Program-made: the position numbers and the translations under genes
Source: an uncultured Prevotellaceae bacterium
GTDB taxonomy: Bacteria; Bacteroidota; Bacteroidia; Bacteroidales; Bacteroidaceae
Direction of reading: 5' to 3'
DNA length: 64,000 nucleotides
Assembly: GCA_902761905.1 (NCBI GenBank)
Contig: CACWMK010000006.1
Location: 1 to 64,000, forward strand
The notes under the pieces: generated by a model
Database searches by the model: none
The model's input: the letters and a program-made list of their open reading frames with translations, nothing else
Told to the model about the DNA's origin: nothing
Shown here: positions 1 to 7,920 of the stretch, in pieces
How positions within the stretch are numbered: position 1 is the stretch's first letter
How the letters are laid out: each line of letters starts with the position of its first letter

Positions 1-163
1 CTCGCTGGGCGGCGAGAAGAAGGAGACCTCAGGCGGTTCGACCTCTAATTCGGGCTCTGGTTCAAGCCAGAGCGGTAATTCCGGAAGCAATACCGGTGGT
101 AATTCCGGAGGAGGTAATTCCGGCGGAGGTGGCGGCGAGGATGACGACGTAACCTACGATTAA
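1..163 (+). CDS. C-terminal tail of an HU-like DNA-binding protein (partial)
   Basis: Only the last 53 codons are in the window, in the frame that starts at base 2 and ends in TAA at 161-163. The visible part begins SLGGEKKE and then is almost wholly Gly, Ser and Asn, with repeats such as GNSGGGNSGGGG, and it ends with the acidic EDDDVTYD. Low-complexity tails of this kind occur on Bacteroidales HU-family proteins, and those genes usually lie just upstream of a smalltalk gene, as here. The HU domain itself would be left of the window, so the family call rests on the tail and the neighbour. It could be another protein with a Gly-rich linker. Confidence 0.55.
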   Translation, partial: SLGGEKKETSGGSTSNSGSGSSQSGNSGSNTGGNSGGGNSGGGGGEDDDVTYD

Positions 164-169
164 ACCACA

Positions 170-196
170 GGGGCTTGGGGCCTAGCGCCCCACCCC
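170..196 (+). terminator. G/C-rich hairpin after the HU-like gene
   Basis: GGGG-CTT-GGGGC pairs with GCGCCCC-A-CCCC seven bases after the stop codon. Only three T follow, so termination would be weak. Confidence 0.35.
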
Positions 197-211
197 TTTC
201 CTAACGGCCAC

Positions 212-294
212 TGTCATCTCGAGCGGAGTCGAGAGATCTCTCCATGCGCTACGCTTAGTCGAGATGACAAATGAGGGGGACGCTCGAGATGACA
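212..294. repeat. Dispersed palindromic repeat (TGTCATCTCGA family)
   Basis: TGTCATCTCGA (212-222) is matched by its perfect reverse complement TCGAGATGACA at 259-269, and the same 11-mer appears again at 284-294. The inner part, with ..CGCTACGCTTAG.., resembles the short repeat near 9913. It looks like a non-coding interspersed element. The rest of the 163-330 gap holds no ORF that I trust. Confidence 0.5.
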
Positions 295-330
295 AAGCAA
301 AGAGTAATTAACCTAATAACCTAATCAACC

Positions 331-432
331 ATGAGCAAGAAAGAGACCATTAAGTTTGTAGTTCAGCTCATCGCATCGATTGCATCGGCGATACTGACGG
401 CACTGGGTGCTACATCGTGCGTTGGCGCGTAA
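331..432 (+). CDS. Smalltalk protein (33 aa)
   Basis: This is a 33-residue ORF, MSKKETIKF followed by a hydrophobic stretch, ending GATSCVGA. The layout of a short basic N terminus, one amphipathic or membrane-type helix (about residues 8-27) and a Thr/Ser-Cys near the end matches the smalltalk family. That family is usually found between an HU-like DNA-binding gene and an N-acetylmuramoyl-L-alanine amidase. The HU-like tail is indeed upstream, but no amidase follows. The molecular role of the family is unknown. The Cys could be a lipid or disulfide site, but nothing in the sequence settles this. A perfect hairpin lies nine bases after the stop. Confidence 0.8.
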   Translation: MSKKETIKFVVQLIASIASAILTALGATSCVGA

Positions 433-440
433 ACAGAGAA

Positions 441-468
441 TAAGGCTTGCATTTGACTGCAAGCCTTA
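441..468. terminator. Bidirectional hairpin between the smalltalk gene and the GG peptide gene
   Basis: TAAGGCTTGCA (441-451) and TGCAAGCCTTA (458-468) form a perfect 11-bp stem with a 6-nt loop, placed between two convergent small genes. Neither side has a long T run. On the minus strand the hairpin is followed by TTCTCTGTTT. Confidence 0.6.
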
Positions 469-471
469 CGA

Positions 472-591
472 TTAATCCTTGAGGAAATTAGGGTCGTCAT
501 TCTCGTTCACGAACTGACGCTGTCCACCTGCTACATTGTCAAGCTGCTCGTCGTTGAGCTCTACCTGCTTCTTGTTGTCTTCTGCTTTCAT
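472..591 (-). CDS. Precursor peptide with a double-glycine leader (39 aa)
   Basis: The 39-residue product begins MKAEDNKKQ and contains ELNDEQLDNVAGG at residues 11-23, then a 16-residue hydrophilic tail QRQFVNENDDPNFLKD. The pattern L-x-x-E-x-L-x-x-V-x-GG is the classic leader cut after GG by the C39 peptidase domain of peptide-exporting ABC transporters. This leader is known from bacteriocin and other exported-peptide precursors. The core has no Cys, few hydrophobic residues and several acidic ones, so it does not look like a pore-forming bacteriocin and may be a signal or a substrate for modification. A -7 box lies about 44 nt upstream. No transporter or modifying enzyme gene is visible in the window. 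Confidence 0.7.
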   Translation of the reverse strand: MKAEDNKKQVELNDEQLDNVAGGQRQFVNENDDPNFLKD

Positions 592-634
592 AATTGTAAT
601 GTTTTAAAATTAATGATTGAATTGATTTCTGTTG

Positions 635-642
635 CAAAAGTA
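635..642 (-). promoter_or_regulatory. -7 box (TACTTTTG) for the GG peptide
   Basis: On the minus strand TACTTTTG matches the Bacteroidetes -7 consensus TAnnTTTG, 44 nt before the peptide start. The -33 box is not clear. Confidence 0.5.
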
Positions 643-807
643 CACAAAATTCGCGAAACAGATGTATCACTGGCGGAAAAATCTGTCTCAAATTAGGAAA
701 AACGAACAAGGAGCCCCAATGAGTGGGGAGGGGGGAGAAATGCGAAGCGAGCGGGGGTGGCTCGAGCTAGGTTGCATCTCGGAAATACAAAGAAAAAAAC
801 GTTTTTC

Positions 808-839
808 TTTGGTATTTCACTCGATTTGCACTATCTTTG
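808..839 (+). promoter_or_regulatory. Promoter of pepT
   Basis: TTTG (808-811), 20 bp, then TATCTTTG (832-839) is a full match to the Bacteroidetes sigma-ABfr type promoter. The start codon is at 861. Confidence 0.8.
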
Positions 840-860
840 CAGCCGATTAATTAAAAAAGT

Positions 861-2084
861 ATGGATATTACAGAAAGGTTTTTGAACTATACGCAGTTCG
901 ACACGCAGTCGAGCGAGGACAGTGATACAGTGCCTAGTACGGCGAAACAGCTGGTGTTTGCAGAGTATCTGAAGAAGGAGCTGGAACACGAGGGGCTGAG
1001 CGATGTGGAGATGGACGACAAGGGCTACATCTACGCTACACTGAAGGCTAATACTAAAGACAATATACCTACCATCGGATTTATTTCGCACTATGATACC
1101 AGCCCTGACTGTTCGGGTGCTGACATCAAGCCGCATATAGTACGCAACTATGACGGCTCTGACATTCTGCTGAGCGAGGGCATAGTAAGCTCGCCAAGCA
1201 AATTTCCTGAGCTGCTGCAGCACACTGGCGAGGACCTGATAGTGACTGACGGAACCACACTGCTGGGTGCCGACGACAAGGCTGGCATAGCCGAGATTGT
1301 GGAGGCGATGTGCTATCTGCGCGATCATAAGGAGATAAAGCACGGCGACATACGCGTGGCGTTTAATCCTGACGAGGAGATAGGTATGGGCGCGCACTAC
1401 TTTGATGTGGAGAAGTTCGGTTGCGAGTGGGCCTACACGATGGATGGAGGCGACGTGGGCGAACTGGAGTTTGAGAACTTCAACGCTGCCAGCGCTAAAG
1501 TGTATATAAAGGGCGTGAGCGTGCATCCTGGATATGCCAAGGGCAAGATGGTGAACGCCAACGTGCTGGCAATGGAGCTGGCCGGGCTGCTGCCTGAAGA
1601 CGAGCGACCTGAGACGACTGAGGGTTATCAGGGATTCTTCCACCTGCTGAGTGTGCAGGGCAACGTGGAGCGTGCACAGATGCACTACATAATACGCGAC
1701 CACGACCGTGAGCGATTTGAAGATCGCAAGCGCACAATAGCTAACGTGGTGGCTGCGATGAACGAGAAATATGGCGAGGGTACGGTGACGCTGGAGACTA
1801 AGGACCAGTACTACAATATGAAGGAGAAGATAGACCCGCAGATGCACGTGATAGACCTGGTGCTGCACGCTATGCAGGACTGCGGCGTGGCGCCGAAAGT
1901 AAAGCCGATACGTGGTGGTACGGATGGTGCACAGCTATCGTTCAAGGGTCTGCCCTGCCCCAACATATTTGCAGGCGGAGTAAACTTCCACGGACCTTAC
2001 GAATTCGTAAGCATCCAGTCGATGGAAAAAGCCAAGCAGGTAATCGTAAAGATCTGCGAACTTACCGCCGACTTTAATCTTTAA
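861..2084 (+). CDS. pepT: Peptidase T (tripeptide aminopeptidase)
   Basis: PepT removes the N-terminal residue from tripeptides in the cytoplasm. It is a two-zinc enzyme of the M20B family. The 407-residue length is normal. Zinc and catalytic residues are visible: H77 and D79 in SHYDTSPD, the Asp of LGADDKAG (138-139), the Glu pair in NPDEEIGMG (172-173), D195 in MDGGD, and a late His in NFHGPYEF. The dimerisation domain lies between about residues 205 and 320. The gene is monocistronic, with its own promoter at 808-839. The last codons (DFNL and stop) are inside a 7-bp repeat array that separates it from the convergent antiporter gene. Confidence 0.95.
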   Translation: MDITERFLNYTQFDTQSSEDSDTVPSTAKQLVFAEYLKKELEHEGLSDVEMDDKGYIYATLKANTKDNIPTIGFISHYDTSPDCSGADIKPHIVRNYDGSDILLSEGIVSSPSKFPELLQHTGEDLIVTDGTTLLGADDKAGIAEIVEAMCYLRDHKEIKHGDIRVAFNPDEEIGMGAHYFDVEKFGCEWAYTMDGGDVGELEFENFNAASAKVYIKGVSVHPGYAKGKMVNANVLAMELAGLLPEDERPETTEGYQGFFHLLSVQGNVERAQMHYIIRDHDRERFEDRKRTIANVVAAMNEKYGEGTVTLETKDQYYNMKEKIDPQMHVIDLVLHAMQDCGVAPKVKPIRGGTDGAQLSFKGLPCPNIFAGGVNFHGPYEFVSIQSMEKAKQVIVKICELTADFNL

Positions 2085-2107
2085 TGTTTAATGTTTAATC
2101 TTTAATC
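2073..2107. repeat. Heptamer array TTTAAT(C/G) x5
   Basis: There are five 7-bp units in a row: TTTAATC, TTTAATG, TTTAATG, TTTAATC, TTTAATC. The array holds the last pepT codons and its TAA, and it ends exactly at the stop codon of the convergent gene (2108). Confidence 0.85.
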
Positions 2108-4366
2108 TTAAACGTTAGTAAGTGCGTCGAGCGATTCTTGCTCGCCTACTATCCAGATGATATCGCCCTCGCGGAAGCGACGGTTGGGACTATAGGGGGA
2201 GAGGCTTTCCTTTCCCTCTTCTAATCCTACTACCATACAACTGTACATGTCGCGGATACGGCTCTCGACGAGAGTCTTGCCAACAAACGGGCTGTCGGAT
2301 CCGATGATGAGCTGGCGCAGTTTCATCTCGCGCTTCTCGAGTTCTACGTCCTGCCCAAGCAGCTCGTTCTCGATGGCCTCGCGGAATGCGGTGAACTGCT
2401 GGTCGCTACCGATGACTTGAAGCACATCGCCAGGGAACAGAATGTTGTATCCATCAGGTATGTTGATGCGGCGACCACCACGCAATATGCTGCTAACGTG
2501 AACACCATACTTCTTGCCAAGATTGAGCTGTGCAAGAGTCTGGCCCATCCAACTGGAGTTGTTAGGCAACTGGAACTCGGCGATATGGATATCGCGATCG
2601 AGCAGCTTGCCCTCGTAGAGCGGACGTTTCTTGCCGTGCACCTGGGCTTCGATATCGCGTGAGCGCAGGTTCTGAATGAACAGTCGCTCGAGTGTGATGG
2701 AACGATGCTTGGTCCAACGAGAGAATATGATGAGCACGATGACTATCATACCTATGGTAATCATCAGCGCATTGGTGAATCGACTCAGGTAATTGCAGAT
2801 GTAGAAGATGAAGCTGACGGCTATCACTACGCGTACCAATATGGTGAACATGAGTGGCAGACGGTTGCGATTGCTCTCGGCCCACAGTGCTTTCCACTCC
2901 TCGCTGTGATTCTTCTTCATGACCATGGCACGCAAGAAGGGGGCTATCAGCAGGACGGTAAGCACACCTGTGATGGCATTGGCATACCAGTGGAGCTCCC
3001 AACCAGGCAGCAGTCGGCGAGTGAATGGCAGCACAAAGGTAAACATGAGCGCGATGGTGGCCGACGAAAGGATGGAGTAAACGATGGTGTTGATAGACAT
3101 CTGGGTGAGCAGACGCTTCCACTTGCTCTCCTCCTGACTATGCGTATTGCCGATGGTGAGCTGATTGAGCGAATTGATGAGTTTGGTGGGCAGATGCTTT
3201 TCGAGCTTGCTGTAGGCTGGTGTGGCCAGACGGATCATGTAAGGCGTAAGGAAGGTGGTGATGACAGACACGGCTACCACAACCGGATAGAGGAACTTGC
3301 CGATAACGCCAAGCGACAAACCCAGCGATGCGATGATGAATGAGAACTCACCTATCTGCGCCATCGAGAATCCGCAACGTATGGCCGACTTGAGCGACTG
3401 TCCGCCCAACATGAACGATATGGTGCCAAACAGGCTCTGACCTACCAGTATGGTGAGCACCAGACAGAGTATAGGCAGGGCGTATTCTACCAGAATCTTA
3501 GGATCGACCAGCATACCTACCGACACGAAGAACACGGCTCCGAAGAGATTCTTTACAGGTTCAACAAGTTTCTCGATGCTCTCGGCCTCGATAGTCTCGG
3601 CCAGGATGCTACCCATGATAAATGCTCCGAATGCAGAGCTGAAGCCTACCTTGGTTGAGAACACGGCCATGGCACAACACAGACCCAGCGATACTATCAG
3701 CAGCACCTCGCTATTGATAAGTTTGCGCACATGGCGAAGAAACAGCGGTACGGCGAATATACCAACCACAAGCCAGAGTATCAGGAAGAATGCGATGCGC
3801 ATGACCGACTCGAGCAGTTGGCCGCCATCGGGATTAGATCCGCTGGCGAGTGCACTAAGCATCACCATCATGACAATGGCCAGGATATCCTCGAGTATGA
3901 GCACACTCATCACCATGCCGGCAAACTGCTGCTGGCGCAGTCCCAGATCGTCGAAAGCCTTGTATATAATGGTGGTACTCGACATGGCGAGCATACCGCC
4001 AAGGAAGATGCAGTCCATCTTGCCCCATCCGAACACATGCCCTACCATCACGCCAAGCATCATCATACAGAATATGATGGTGACTGCCGAAATGACAGGC
4101 GAGGCGCCCATCTTAAGAATCTTCTTGAACGAGAAGTCGAGTCCCAACGAGAACAGCAGGAACATCACACCGATATCGGCCCACAGATGAACATTGGCCA
4201 TATCTACCACCGATGCTGTGTAAGGCATGTTAGGACTAACCAGAAATCCAGCCACGATGTATCCTAACACAAGTGGCTGCTTGAGCTTCTTGAATATGAG
4301 TGTAACCACACCGGCCACCATCAGTATCAGTGCCAGGTCGGCTATCATTGGGGGTAATTCTGCCAT
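2108..4366 (-). CDS. Monovalent cation:proton antiporter of the CPA2/KefB type with two RCK-C domains
   Basis: This integral membrane protein exchanges K+ or Na+ for protons. The first ~400 residues form a CPA2 antiporter domain of about 12 helices, with the family signatures LLFSLGLDFSFKK and GAFIMGSILAET. A second hydrophobic stretch (about 430-560) adds three or four helices. Two TrkA-C/RCK-C regulatory domains follow, at about 595-670 and 680-750. The second ends FREGDIIWIVGEQESLDALTNV. At 752 residues it is longer than E. coli KefB because of the extra membrane block. There is no NAD-binding RCK-N domain. It follows lptD on the same strand across a 77-bp heptamer array that reaches its ATG. 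The ion is not readable from sequence. Confidence 0.88.
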   Translation of the reverse strand: MAELPPMIADLALILMVAGVVTLIFKKLKQPLVLGYIVAGFLVSPNMPYTASVVDMANVHLWADIGVMFLLFSLGLDFSFKKILKMGASPVISAVTIIFCMMMLGVMVGHVFGWGKMDCIFLGGMLAMSSTTIIYKAFDDLGLRQQQFAGMVMSVLILEDILAIVMMVMLSALASGSNPDGGQLLESVMRIAFFLILWLVVGIFAVPLFLRHVRKLINSEVLLIVSLGLCCAMAVFSTKVGFSSAFGAFIMGSILAETIEAESIEKLVEPVKNLFGAVFFVSVGMLVDPKILVEYALPILCLVLTILVGQSLFGTISFMLGGQSLKSAIRCGFSMAQIGEFSFIIASLGLSLGVIGKFLYPVVVAVSVITTFLTPYMIRLATPAYSKLEKHLPTKLINSLNQLTIGNTHSQEESKWKRLLTQMSINTIVYSILSSATIALMFTFVLPFTRRLLPGWELHWYANAITGVLTVLLIAPFLRAMVMKKNHSEEWKALWAESNRNRLPLMFTILVRVVIAVSFIFYICNYLSRFTNALMITIGMIVIVLIIFSRWTKHRSITLERLFIQNLRSRDIEAQVHGKKRPLYEGKLLDRDIHIAEFQLPNNSSWMGQTLAQLNLGKKYGVHVSSILRGGRRINIPDGYNILFPGDVLQVIGSDQQFTAFREAIENELLGQDVELEKREMKLRQLIIGSDSPFVGKTLVESRIRDMYSCMVVGLEEGKESLSPYSPNRRFREGDIIWIVGEQESLDALTNV

Positions 4367-4443
4367 AAACTATCAACTGTCAACTATCAACTATCAACTG
4401 TCAACTATCAACTATCAACTATCAACTATCAACTGTCAACTAT
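4367..4443. repeat. Heptamer array CAACT(A/G)T x11
   Basis: Eleven 7-bp units (CAACTAT or CAACTGT; the first is AAACTAT) fill the whole gap between the lptD stop (4445) and the start codon of the antiporter (4366). Any ribosome-binding site of the antiporter must lie inside it. Confidence 0.9.
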
Positions 4444-4444
4444 C

Positions 4445-7309
4445 TTAGTACCACTGCACGGCATTCGAATAGCTCGAGCGCTTATCATACTTGAGCGCAT
4501 CGGTAAGCGTAGCTGCATTACAGCGGAATGAGAAGTTATAACTTGTATAAGGTGCAAGCACTACCGAACACGACATATTGAAGCAATGGAGGTCGCGATT
4601 CAGCGATGCTGTAGTCATTGATATCTTCTTGTTGTCGAAGTCGTAACCAGATGAGAACGAGATGTTCCATCCGTCGCTGATGCGAATGTTACCACTGACG
4701 TTCAAGTTCTGAGTGAACTTGTAAGGATAGCGCATGGTGTTGTAGTTGAACTTGCTGAGCGTCTGGTCCTCGCGCATGGTGATACCATATCCGAAGCTAA
4801 GGCTCCAAGGCAGTTGGAATGCCATATATCCGTCTTCGTCGGTCTCGGCTTTCTCGCCACCCTTACGCTTGGCTCCACGCTTGGCTTTCTCCATATCTTT
4901 GTCGACGTTGGTCTCTACTTCTGAATCCCACTCGTCGTCATCGTTCTGACCATTATTGTCCTTGTTCTTATCCTTGTCGACCTTCTCGCCACGCAAGCGC
5001 TTGAAGATCTTGGCAAGCTTCTCGTTGCTGAGTGTGTACGACAGGTTCTGCGATATACCCTGGAATCGACCAATCTTACCCATACCCCAATATGTCTTGG
5101 TGTCAGACACACGTGGTGTTGCACCTACGCTATCAGCCTCGTACACATACGATGCGAACACGGCACTAAGGTTGAGTGTATAGCTCTTTGAGAGCTTAAG
5201 TCGCAACGATGTTGAGAGGTCGCTCCAAGGACGTATGTCGGTAGCCATATTGTACGACATCGACATGCGGAACTCGTCGATAAGTGATATCTTCTTGTAT
5301 CCAGTAGAGTCGTCGTCGCTCTTAACCTTCATTTCAAGGTTCTGCGACAGGTCCATCGATATGCTACCAGTCTTACCCTTGCCAGGCACTCCGTAGGCGC
5401 CCATCGAATATGGCGAATACTCTACCAAAGTGACCTTACCATCGGCATCGGTCTTCTGATAGGTGTCGTAGTATCCGTAGCGCGATGCACTGAAATCGGG
5501 TGCATAGCTGAAGCTTACACTAGGTGTAACAACGTGACGGATGGCCTGAATCTTATCGCCAAACAGCTTGCGACTGGGGATGTACATTCCGTACAACTTG
5601 GTAGATGCGCTGAGCGACAGATTCCAGTTGTAAACGTTGTAGAATCCACTCAGTGTGTCGCTGATTTCACGCTGATTTACAGCATCCCACGATTTATGTG
5701 TCTTATTGAAATATGTACGGTCGGTGAAGTTGAACGATGGGTTGACGTTAAGATAGCCAAACAGCGTAAAGCTGCCGCTGATAGGTATCTGGTGCTGCAT
5801 GCCGTTCTTCCAGTCGCGAGTAAGCGATGAGTGCAGCAGCTTGTCTTCCTTTGTAGTGATAGAGTTTGTGAGGTGACCAGTATACTGCATCGAGATCTTC
5901 TCGTACCATCGCTCGGCTCCTACTCGCTTTTTGCGCTTGAACGGATAGAAGCGGGAGATAGAGATATTCAGGTCGGGCAGCGTGAGCGCTATCGTGCTGT
6001 CACGCATGTTCTGGTTCAAGTTAGTAGATGAGGTCAGCGTCATGCCAATGCTCGAGAATGTGGTGCTCCACGATACAGATGATGTACGTGTGGACTGTGT
6101 GAGCGATTGGGGGTTATACATAGAGCTGAGGTTATCCCTCTCGAAGCTGCTCGTTGCGAAGTTTACGCTTGCCGACAGCTGCGAGTATGGGTTGGCTTTC
6201 GCGTCCTGACGGTGACTCCACTGAATCTTAAAACTGGTGGTCTTAGAGTAGTCAGGCATATTCTTCTCGCCGTTGATGGTGTTCTGATAGCTGGCATAGA
6301 ACGAACCGCTGTACTTATAGCGCTTGCGGTAGTTGGATGCGGCTGATAGTCCCCATGAACCCTTAGTATAGATTTCGCCAAGAAGTTTCAAGTCCATCTT
6401 GTCGTTGATGGCAAAGTAGTATCCACCATCGCGCAAGTAGAATCCGCGCTCGGTCTCATCGCCGTATGTAGGCATGATGAGTCCGCTGGAGTAGCTCTTG
6501 GTGAACGGGAAGAATCCGTATGGTATAGCCAGTGGCAGAGGCACATCGGCCACTACCAGATATGTAGGACCGAACACTACGTCCTTGCCTGGGCGCACCT
6601 TGGCACGCGACATGGCGAGATAGAAATCGGGATGGGGATCATCGCAGGTGGTGTAACGACCGTGCTGAAGAAACATCTCGCCATCGGCACCACGCTTAGA
6701 CAGTTCGCTGGTAAGGAAACCTTCCTGCTGCTGAGTGTAAACGCTAGAGATAAGACCTTTCTTGGTCTTAAAGTTGAATGCCATCGTATCGCTCTGATAC
6801 TCGTCGTTACCCATCTTGAACACAGGGGTTCCAACAAGCTCGTTGGTGGTGGTATCCTTACTACCAGTGGCGTGTACCAGACTGCTGTCAAGACTCATGT
6901 ATATCTTGTCGCTCTGCAAGTCCATATTCTGGTATTTCACCTTTGAATCGCCATACAGATGAGCCAGTCCTGAAGCTGCTTCGTAAGTAAGCGAATCCTC
7001 GGCCGAATACTCTACTGGCGCGTCGATACCATTCTTACGGCTCCTGTTAATACTATCCTGAGTCAACGAATCGTCGACAGCCTTGTTGTGGCGGAATATA
7101 GCGAGCTGGATTGAATCCATGGCGGTAGTATCGACAGATGCTGCAGCCTTGATAGTATCATTGGTAACGATACTAGCTGTGGTATCGGCAGGGATACTAT
7201 CATTAGCACCAGAGTCTTTCTGAACTCTGGAGACCATCTCCATTGGTACCTCCGCCATCACCAGTAAGATGACGAAAGTGAACACAATCAATACCGATTT
7301 TCTTTTCAC
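4445..7309 (-). CDS. lptD: LPS-assembly outer membrane protein LptD, Bacteroidetes type
   Basis: LptD inserts lipopolysaccharide into the outer leaflet of the outer membrane. This 954-residue product has an N-terminal signal or anchor helix (VLIVFTFVILLVM, 6-18), a Ser/Thr/Asp-rich linker to about residue 110, an OstA/LptA-like region with SDKIYMSLDSSLVHATG, and then a long beta-barrel ending in the aromatic QWY. The motif ..VPLPLAIPYGFFPFTKSYSSG.. near 255-280 is typical of the LptD domain at the barrel entrance. An acidic and basic low-complexity loop (DKDKNKDNNGQNDDDEWDSE) sits near residue 780. The partner LptE is not in the window. Confidence 0.88.
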   Translation of the reverse strand: MKRKSVLIVFTFVILLVMAEVPMEMVSRVQKDSGANDSIPADTTASIVTNDTIKAAASVDTTAMDSIQLAIFRHNKAVDDSLTQDSINRSRKNGIDAPVEYSAEDSLTYEAASGLAHLYGDSKVKYQNMDLQSDKIYMSLDSSLVHATGSKDTTTNELVGTPVFKMGNDEYQSDTMAFNFKTKKGLISSVYTQQQEGFLTSELSKRGADGEMFLQHGRYTTCDDPHPDFYLAMSRAKVRPGKDVVFGPTYLVVADVPLPLAIPYGFFPFTKSYSSGLIMPTYGDETERGFYLRDGGYYFAINDKMDLKLLGEIYTKGSWGLSAASNYRKRYKYSGSFYASYQNTINGEKNMPDYSKTTSFKIQWSHRQDAKANPYSQLSASVNFATSSFERDNLSSMYNPQSLTQSTRTSSVSWSTTFSSIGMTLTSSTNLNQNMRDSTIALTLPDLNISISRFYPFKRKKRVGAERWYEKISMQYTGHLTNSITTKEDKLLHSSLTRDWKNGMQHQIPISGSFTLFGYLNVNPSFNFTDRTYFNKTHKSWDAVNQREISDTLSGFYNVYNWNLSLSASTKLYGMYIPSRKLFGDKIQAIRHVVTPSVSFSYAPDFSASRYGYYDTYQKTDADGKVTLVEYSPYSMGAYGVPGKGKTGSISMDLSQNLEMKVKSDDDSTGYKKISLIDEFRMSMSYNMATDIRPWSDLSTSLRLKLSKSYTLNLSAVFASYVYEADSVGATPRVSDTKTYWGMGKIGRFQGISQNLSYTLSNEKLAKIFKRLRGEKVDKDKNKDNNGQNDDDEWDSEVETNVDKDMEKAKRGAKRKGGEKAETDEDGYMAFQLPWSLSFGYGITMREDQTLSKFNYNTMRYPYKFTQNLNVSGNIRISDGWNISFSSGYDFDNKKISMTTASLNRDLHCFNMSCSVVLAPYTSYNFSFRCNAATLTDALKYDKRSSYSNAVQWY

Positions 7310-7380
7310 GGCTGCAAAATTACTAATAATTCTGCGATTTCCGCCATAGATTAACAGAGATTATCACAAATTATTGGTCT

Positions 7381-7920
7381 TTATTCAAACAAATCAACCC
7401 ATTTCAGGAATTTTCGCACTCCTTCGGGGCCAAATTTCTCTAAACTCTGTGCAGTTTCCACTACACTACGCTCGTGGTCGATGTGCGACTTAGAGTAAAA
7501 TTTATCTGCATAGCACACCACCTGTTCCTCCATCACATCGGGTTCGTAACTACGATCGAGCGGCAATGGCAGATTCTGACGTTCAATCTGTTCGCGCGAA
7601 AGACCAGTACCAGTATGGCGTTCGCACACCAGTGCATGGCGCACAAGACCTTCGTCGCGCAGTATCTGTCCGCCGATATATCCATGACAGATGTATGGCT
7701 CAGTGCCAAAGCACTGTATCGATGGTGCATTGCAGCGGAAGATGCCGATATCGTGCAACATTGCAGCCTCCTCAAGAAACTCCTTGTCGAGTCGCAGTTC
7801 GGGGTGTTTCTTAGCTATCAGCAGACAGCGGTCGGCCACCTGATGTGAGTGTAATAACAGTATCCGCCGGAGTTCATTCTCCGACGGATAATACTTATCT
7901 ATAATAGATTGATAATCCAT
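7381..7920 (-). CDS. HD-domain phosphohydrolase (HDIG type)
   Basis: This 179-residue soluble protein has an HD fold: an N-terminal helix with LLLHSHQVADRC (His24 and His26), the metal-binding pair LHDIGI (H56-D57), then CHGYIGGQIL and CERHTGTGL with more metal-ligand His residues. Such HDIG proteins hydrolyse phosphomonoesters or nucleotides, and the natural substrate here is unknown. Its start codon shares bases with the stop codon of the upstream carboxyltransferase gene, which suggests translational coupling. That arrangement may be accidental and does not reveal the substrate. Confidence 0.8.
   Translation of the reverse strand: MDYQSIIDKYYPSENELRRILLLHSHQVADRCLLIAKKHPELRLDKEFLEEAAMLHDIGIFRCNAPSIQCFGTEPYICHGYIGGQILRDEGLVRHALVCERHTGTGLSREQIERQNLPLPLDRSYEPDVMEEQVVCYADKFYSKSHIDHERSVVETAQSLEKFGPEGVRKFLKWVDLFE

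Noticed and set aside
632-850. A 72-codon plus-strand frame starting MQKYTKFAK
   Set aside because: It covers both the -7 box of the minus-strand peptide gene and the pepT promoter, has low-complexity composition and no ribosome-binding site.
831-1868. A 345-codon frame on the strand opposite pepT
   Set aside because: It is the complement of a well supported gene; composition (many His, Val, Leu) is that of an antisense frame. The same applies to other long antisense frames, for example those opposite grpE/dnaJ and ybbR.
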